A stretch of DNA of 64,000 nt. It comes from Chaenocephalus aceratus (Eukaryota; Chordata; Actinopteri; Perciformes; Channichthyidae). The stretch spans positions 62,001-126,000 of the forward strand of contig JAMFTG010000152.1 of NCBI GenBank assembly GCA_023974075.1, given 5' to 3'. Shown one piece after another: positions 58,196 through 64,000 of this stretch. Below the pieces are notes generated by a model that worked only from the letters and a program-made list of their open reading frames with translations, searched no databases and was not told the origin of the DNA. The stretch's first letter is position 1. Every line of letters begins with the position of its first letter. A program made the translations under genes and the position numbers.

Positions 58196-59284
58196 TAGTG
58201 TTAATTTCGTTGACTAAAACTATGACGAAATATGTTCGTCAACGACCTTTTTTTCCATGACGAAAACGAGACGATGACGAGACGGCACTGACGGCAGTAA
58301 ACAATAACTTTAACGAAATCATCATGCAATATCGTTGACGAAAAGTGACGAGACGAAATTGTAGTTTACTAAATAAAAACTAAGACAAAATCTCTCTTTA
58401 CTTTCGTTGACGAAATATTATCAAAGATAACGTTAAATCTCTGATAGTCAGTTTTTCTCCCAGCAGTTCCATTTCCGGTGCTGCGGCAGAGCTGAGCAGC
58501 AGCTGTTTCTGTGCTGCGCGCGGCGGTACATTTGAATTACATCGGGCAGCGGCACAATATGAACTGTCAGGAAGACTCGGGTCTAACTCATGGTCTAACT
58601 AACCTTATTTAACAGAAAATAAAATGGCAACAACAGGAGCAGTGGTCGCGTTAACCGAATACCCCCCCCCGTCAGCGCGAGTGAGTGATACAGTGTGCAC
58701 TCGACGGATAATAATGGATTATGACAGAAATGTTACGATCCTGTCCGTCAAAATGACTGACAACGAAAGAGTCTAAAGCCACCACTGCTTGGGAGAAAGA
58801 AACGATGTGATATTTGGGCCCATTTTCGCTACAATGAGGCGGAGAAAAAAAGCGAATGCATTGTTTCATCAGAAGGGAAGCAATGTGGCCAAAACACAGC
58901 TGGTACAAACACCACAAACCTGACCAGATACTCTCTACAAAGCTTCTTAATCATTCAACCTGTGTTTTTCATCAAATAAGGACAAGATATAATCTTATTT
59001 ATTTATATACTAAAATGACAAATTATTGGTTTTGGCTAGACTAGTTTGACTGAAATGTTCTATATAATCTGATGACTAAAAAAGACTCAACAGTTTTCAT
59101 TGACAAAAAGTAGACTAAAATAATTAGTTTTCTTTGACTAAAATGCTCAGACTTTTAGTGGACTAAAACTTGACTAAATAAAAACAGGATGAAGGTGACG
59201 AAATATGACTAAAACTAAAAAGGAAATTTAACACAGGACTAAGACTAAAACTAAATAAAAAAATAGCTGACGAAATTAACACTA
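58196..59284 (+). mobile_element. hAT element TAGTGTTAATTTCGT...ACGAAATTAACACTA, unit IV only
   Basis: A 1,089-bp element with inverted ends TAGTGTTAATTTCGTTGAC and GCTGACGAAATTAACACTA, flanked by exact 8-bp CCTGGGAC (58,188-58,195; 59,285-59,292). Units II (about 18,293) and III (about 40,916) have the uninterrupted site with one CCTGGGAC. ACGAAA/GACTAAAA repeats line both ends. A BED-finger fragment lies in the middle; no catalytic region. Probably a deletion derivative mobilised in trans. Confidence 0.9.
58785..58979 (+). pseudogene. BED-type zinc-finger fragment of a hAT transposase
   Basis: The frame reads LLGRKKRCDIWAHFRYNEAE, then KSECIVSSEGKQCGQNTAG and TNTTNLTRY, ending at TAA (58,977). 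W-x-HF-x-YN and the C...C-G-x-N-T-x-G-x-N-x-TNL order match BED fingers of hAT transposases. The terminal histidines are replaced (RYSLQSF), so zinc binding is unlikely. An upstream stop (GTCTAAAG) shows the ORF start is lost. Confidence 0.6.
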
Positions 59285-59600
59285 CCTGGGACCCAAAGCA
59301 TGCTCTGAACAGAGAATATGAACTGCTGCCATCTCATGGAGATTCAATAAGGTCAGACTGAAGCATCCTTCGTGCTCCAGTCAGTCCTCTCAGTGAACAC
59401 AGAGCTGAATCCAGACCAAGAGCACGCTGAAGGCTCTTTGAGCAGGTTGTCTCTCGCTGATCCTGCTGTCATGTTACATGTTTGTTGTTCATGTATTGTG
59501 TGTTGATATTTGTTTATGTTGATGTTACACATGGAGCTGCTGTTACACTATGCAAGTCACATTTCAGGCTTGATGTGACCAATAAAGTGTTATCATGTCG
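59285..59600 (+). pseudogene. LINE 3' end, unit IV (part after the hAT)
   Basis: Continues from 58,195: DPKHALNREYELLPS region, then the 3' UTR with AATAAAG near 59,581. Confidence 0.6.
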
Positions 59601-59729
59601 TATGTACAACAACGTTCTAACCTATATCTGACCATATTGTGTATTCATATGGTATTCTCTAAACAGGTTGTGATCTTTCATTTGGGGATAACAGTGTTAG
59701 GAATATATTGTGATGAAGTGCAAACTGAC

Positions 59730-59762
59730 CTGAGCTCCAGGGGTCTTTGTGTTCTCCTCCAT
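59730..59762 (-). CDS. Candidate first coding exon of zinc-finger gene copy C
   Basis: ATG (CAT at 59,760-59,762) in strong Kozak context, 11 codons MEENTKTPGAQ, then the GTCAGT donor, phase 0. It lies 6,178 nt upstream of the acceptor of the intact 20-finger exon C and would give that gene its start codon. The intron contains the LINE, hAT (58,196-59,284) and other repeats. Not proven by transcript; no promoter is identified upstream. Confidence 0.5.
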
Positions 59763-59896
59763 GCTGCTCTCAGTGCTCCTTCTCCGGCTGGGTCTCTGAA
59801 ATAATCAACACAACTACAGCTGACACAAAACAAGACAACTCAATACAACCGACAGACACAACTAAACATATCTACAGCTACTTCGTAGGGCCATAG

Positions 59897-61744
59897 CAGA
59901 GGTGAGAAGTAACTAAGTACATTTACTCAAGAACTGTACTTAAGTACCATTTAGGGGTACTTTTACTTTACTTGAGTATTTCTATGTAATGCCACTTTGT
60001 ACATTTAGAACAGAGATACATTGTACTTTTACTCCACTACATGCATTTAATACCTTTAGTTACTTTACAGATCTGGATGAATGATGTGAAATATAATCTA
60101 GTGTTAAATCAGACTAGTTCCACCTGGAGTAAATCCACAAGCTACCCTGCAGCTTTTAAAGTAATTAAAACACACACACACGTTACCTCTCTCTCCTCTT
60201 CGTCCTGGTTCCTCAGTCTTTCTTCTCCTTGATAAAACACTGCCGTTAAAACACACGAATCTCCCTTTAATGCCTTTACTTGTGTTTACCGATCAGCCAC
60301 GTGGTATACAAAGCTACGAACAAAGAACGGGAGGCAACAAAAACACGGTTTAACGGACAAAAGCACGGATAAATCACCCTCCAAGGATAAACGAACAATC
60401 AATCAATCAATCAATCATAAACGAACACTTTGTATGTGTTTTAAAAGTCTCTTAAACACATTACATTCGGTATAACATCTGCATCAACGTCTATTAGCAA
60501 CGTATAGCTTCTGAGGACCGGAAGCTAGAAACGAACGGCCGCAATGCATCATGGGATTAGAGTTGTTCTTTTAAACATCATTTCATTACCCCCTCTGGTG
60601 AAAAAATTGAAAACACTATCGCTATTAAAATAAATAATAATTACAATATTAATAATTATAGATATAAAAAGATGAAACGGTCATACGGGTTTTAAAATTT
60701 GTGGGAAATGTTTTTGTTTGTAATAATACTTCTTTATAATGATTGATCAAGTGTTCTCAAAGCTGGTAAAGATGCAGCTAGTTTGAATGACTTTGTATTC
60801 TTAGGGACAAAACAAGAATTGGACAAAAAATAATAATAATAATATCATAATAACAACATTTCATAAGGAATTATAAATAAAAATAGTTAAATAAAATAAT
60901 AATGAAAGATTTAATAATCTTGGAAAAAATAATTATTTTTTTGTGATTGAAAATACTATTATTAATATAATAGTGTTTTCAAATAACAAATATAATAAAA
61001 TAAGAAGTAAAATAAGAAAATAAAAAAGTAAGAATAAAATAACGTAAAAATAATTGAAATAAGAAAATAATAATTAAATATATAAAATAAAAAAATATAA
61101 TTTATAATGAAATCACAAAAACTAACTTGAAAAAAATATAAAGAAATGTTTATTTTTTACTAAAGCAAGAATGGTACAATTAAGAATTAATTTTTTTCAA
61201 CTATTCTTATATAATATGTATTATAATATATTTATATTGAAAGCAATGCATCATGAGATTTTAGTATTTATTTTCAACAGCAATTCACGGTATTAAAATA
61301 AATAATAATAACAATAATAATAATAATAAATATAAATATGGGACTGGTATGACAGATTTTAAACATTGGGAAAAATGTTTTTGTTTCTGATAATACATTT
61401 TTTTTATTATATATGTTTTATAATGATTGATCATGAAAGTGTTCTCAAAGCTGGTGAAGGTGCAGGTAGTCTGAAGTACTTTGTAGACTGCAGGGTAGCT
61501 TGTGGATTTACTCCAGGTGGAACTAAATTCTGATTTAACACTTGATTATATTTCACATCATTCATCCAAATCTGTAAGTAACTAAAGGTATTAAATACAT
61601 GTGGTGGAGTAAAAGTACACCATGTACCTCTGAACTGTAGTGGGGTAGAAGTACAAGGTAGCTGAAGTAAAGTCCAAGTTTCTCCAAATTGTACTTACAG
61701 TACGTATGTACTTGAGTAAATGTACTTAGTTACTTTACACCTCT
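59897..61744. mobile_element. AAGTAAC foldback element, unit IV (no nested hAT)
   Basis: Starts CAGAGGTGAGAAGTAAC and ends TTACTTTACACCTCT. It is the most compact copy (1.85 kb). The site GTACGTAT at 61,700-61,707 is single, the pre-insertion (or precisely excised) form of the hAT site in units I and III. A (CAAT)n expansion lies at 60,396-60,417 with a repeated AAACGAACA. Confidence 0.68.
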
Positions 61745-61784
61745 TTTAAAGATACATTCTAAAATGATCATAAAATCGCTCAAA

Positions 61785-62133
61785 TCCATCCATACATCCA
61801 TCTTCTCCCGCTTATCCGCGGTCGGGTCGCGGGGGTAGCAGTTCCAGCAGAGAGCCCCACACTTCCTTTTCCCTGGCGACATCAACCAGCTCTGACTGGG
61901 GGATCCCAAGGCGCTCCCAGGCCAGCGAAGATATATAATCCCTCCACCTGGTCCTAGGTCTACCCCTTGGTCTCTTCCCAGCTGGACGTGCCTGGAACAC
62001 CTCCCTAGGGAGGCGCCCAGGTGGCATCCTTACTAGGTGCCCGAACCACGTCAACTGGCTCCTTTCGACGCGAAGGAGGAGCGGCTCAACTCCGAGTCCC
62101 TCCCGGATGACCGAACTTCTCACCTTATCCCTC
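61785..62133 (-). pseudogene. RTE/Rex3-like LINE 3' end, unit IV
   Basis: Same fragment as 5,155-5,511 (LRWFGHLVRM region as LTWFGHLVRM), with the shortest (GGAT)n tail and an extra GGTCG near the 3' end. Confidence 0.75.
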
Positions 62134-62706
62134 GGAGCCTACACACGGCGAGCAACGCGACCAACAACCAATCACATGAATGTCCCGCCCCGGACATACA
62201 AAGCAAAGCATTCATGCTACATCCATGCTGGCTAAATATACTGTCTATGCTTGCTAGCTGTCCATTCAAACGAAGTACACTGGATATAAACTTCCCAAAC
62301 AGGCGAAAACCTACCAGTTTCCCCCACTGTCTTTGCCACCTCCCCCCATGCCTGGCTCCTCCGGTTTGTATCCCTGTATGTAAAGAGGGACTGGTCATAT
62401 AGTACCGGGTGATTCCCTACCGCCACGATCATTTCCTCCTCCATTTTTTGACATATGGGAAATAACTGCGGTCTGGCTCTCCCAACATACACCCGGTTTG
62501 ATTGGCTAGCGCTTGTACTGTCAGATTTGCATACGCGGGATTTGATTGGCTGACGCCTCCGTCGAGGCGGCAAAAGTAGAACATTGCTCTACTTTTGCAG
62601 CGAGCACCGCGAGAGAAGCTACGCTTTGCTCCCAAAATGCAGTTCGGCGAATCGTGACGTCACCCCATTCAAAGTGAATGGGCAACGCACGCCACCGTGT
62701 GGGGCC
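62134..62706 (-). mobile_element. PIF/Harbinger-like element with MADF exon, unit IV
   Basis: Termini GGAGCCTACACACGGC and CCGTGTGGGGCC. The right terminus is shortened, and a small internal part (AGAAGAGTTGAAGCGG) is missing compared with unit I. Confidence 0.48.
62315..62444 (-). CDS. MADF-domain exon (partial), unit IV
   Basis: Reads MEEEMIVAVGNHPVLYDQSL then FTYRDTNRRSQAWGEVAKTVG (one change, Glu to Lys), with the same GTAGGT donor. Function inferred only from the domain; the second half is not found. Confidence 0.52.
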
Positions 62707-62839
62707 GTAAGACACATAGGTGGAGAGGCACACTCAGGGAACAAGGTCCCCACTGGAGCCTTAGTTGGAAATTGATGAGAGATAGGGAGGTACGCTGTGT
62801 CTACGAATCGTAACACTCCCCGGCCTGTCTAAGCCACTC
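62707..62839. other. Spacer, as 6,105-6,244
   Basis: Conserved non-coding spacer; nothing recognised. Confidence 0.4.
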
Positions 62840-64000
62840 TGCCAACTGTTTCCCTCTAATAAAACCTTGAGAGGTTAGAGAGGGAAAAGGTCCTGGATAA
62901 ACGTTATTCTTGATAAAAGAAGCCTAGAAGGCCAGAGAGAAAAAGTGAGTTTTAAGTGTTGATTTAAAAACCCCCAGGGTCTGGGCCGACCTCACATGGA
63001 GGGGCAGAGTGTTCCAGAGCCTGGGGCCCGCTGCTGCGAATCCTCGGTGCCCTCTGGTTTTGAGCCTGGTCTTAGGCACTACCAGCAGCAGCAAGTTAGC
63101 CGACCTTAAGGCTCTGCCTGGGGTGTAGCGATGGAGGAGTTCGGCTACATAGGCCGGAGCCAGCCCATTTAGGGCTTTGAAAACAAATAAAAGGATTTTA
63201 AAATCTATTCTGAACTGAACTGGAAGCCAGTGCAATGAGGCCAGTAATTGAGGTAACAAAGGCGTTAATAACCCTTTCTAGGTCTTTAAAAGATAAAAAC
63301 GACTTGGTCTTAGCCAATAGTCGTATTTTAAAAAAGCAGGTCTTGACTACGGTACTGACCTGCTTATCAAATTTAAAAGCGCTATTGAAGGTCACCCCAA
63401 GGTTCATGACAGAGGGGAGGATGTTTTTATTGAGGGAGCCCAGAATATCAACCTGGGAGGCTGGAGGTCGGGGTCCAAAAAAGATGACCTCGGTCTTGCT
63501 CTCGTTGAGGGTGAGGAAGTTTTGGCTCAGCCAGGATTTGATCTCTGCTAAGCAGTCCATCAACTGCTGTAGTGAGTTGACATTTGAATTGAGTGGCATA
63601 TAGATCTGTACATCGTCAGCGTAACAATGGAAGGGGATGTTATATTTTGTGAGAATTGAACCTAGGGGGCAGTATGTACAGTAGAAAAAGGATGGGGCCC
63701 AGAATCAAGCCTTGGGGAACCCCACAGGTAAGAGGGTCTTTGGCAGAGGAGAAGGCACCCAACTGCACTGAGAAGCTACGGTCCGTCAGGTAGGACCTGA
63801 ACCATGCCAGAGCAGAGCCTGTGATGCCTGCGGACTGTTCAAGCCGTGACAACAGGATGCTATGGTCCACAGTGTCAAAGGCAGCTGTCAGGTCCAACAG
63901 CACCAGGACAGCTGGGCTACCTGAGTCGGTGGCTAGGAGCAGATCATTACAAACTCTTAAAAGGGCTGTTTCAGTGCTATGCATGGGTTTGAAGCCAGAC
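62840..64000 (-). pseudogene. L2-clade LINE (Maui-like), unit IV, running off the window
   Basis: Same element as 6,245-8,060: ASLHWLPVQFRIDFKILLFV and LKTRGHRGFAAAGPRLWN (63,259-62,924), then SKTEVIFFGPRP and NLGVTFNSAFKFDKQV (63,599-63,198), then LDLTAAFDTVDHSILLSR and GVPQGLILGPILFLLY (63,984-63,640). The frameshift before YADD is shared with the other units, so it predates the duplications. The 5' part continues beyond 64,000. Confidence 0.8.

Overview
The window is eukaryotic and almost certainly from a ray-finned (teleost, probably percomorph) fish genome. It has long (CA)n microsatellites, many hAT-type DNA transposon pieces, Rex1-like, L2-like and RTE/Rex3-like LINE fragments, AT-rich low-complexity DNA and a cluster of tandem C2H2 zinc-finger exons. 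No bacterial operon, rRNA, tRNA or CRISPR signal was seen. All family assignments come from motifs read by eye; no database search was possible.

Layout. The sequence is a tandem segmental duplication of a unit of roughly 15-21 kb, present as four copies: unit I (about 1-14,709), unit II (about 14,710-35,467), unit III (about 35,468-54,690) and the first part of unit IV (about 54,691-64,000). The unit boundaries are arbitrary. The shared module order on the + strand is: Rex1-like LINE (- strand, often interrupted by an L2 insertion or hAT elements); hAT end; LINE 3' end (+); a short conserved candidate coding exon (-); a 1.6-3.2 kb inverted-repeat element starting CAGAGGTG; an RTE/Rex3-like LINE end (-); a PIF/Harbinger-like element with a MADF exon (-); an L2 LINE (-); about 3.6 kb of mixed repeats; the zinc-finger exon (-); and a 0.75-0.95 kb hAT element. 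Unit II departs from this order: after 20,474 the RTE-to-mixed-repeat part is replaced by about 11.7 kb of other material. That block holds a 2.9 kb foldback transposon, two CA repeats, a second L2 LINE split by a hAT, and two unidentified ORFs.

Genes. The only convincing host-type genes are the three zinc-finger exons on the - strand: copy A (12,658-13,766), copy B (33,134-34,335) and copy C (51,851-53,551). C is an open array of 20 C2H2 fingers. A has one 1-bp frameshift, and B has a 1-bp frameshift plus a premature stop. None has an in-frame start codon and each begins at a good splice acceptor, so translation must enter from an upstream exon. I propose that this is the 33-bp exon (11 codons, strong Kozak ATG, phase-0 GT donor) found in every unit. 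It lies about 4.9, 7.0 and 6.2 kb upstream of A, B and C; the copy at 1,807-1,839 would serve a fourth zinc-finger exon left of the window.

History. Several insertions carry exact target-site duplications, and paralogous units keep the matching empty sites. The hAT at 58,196-59,284 is in unit IV only. The hAT at 3,722-5,070 and 43,192-44,523 is in units I and III but not IV. The window therefore records a tandem zinc-finger cluster still duplicating, decaying and receiving transposons. Many of those transposons encode BED, TTF-type or MADF DNA-binding domains themselves.
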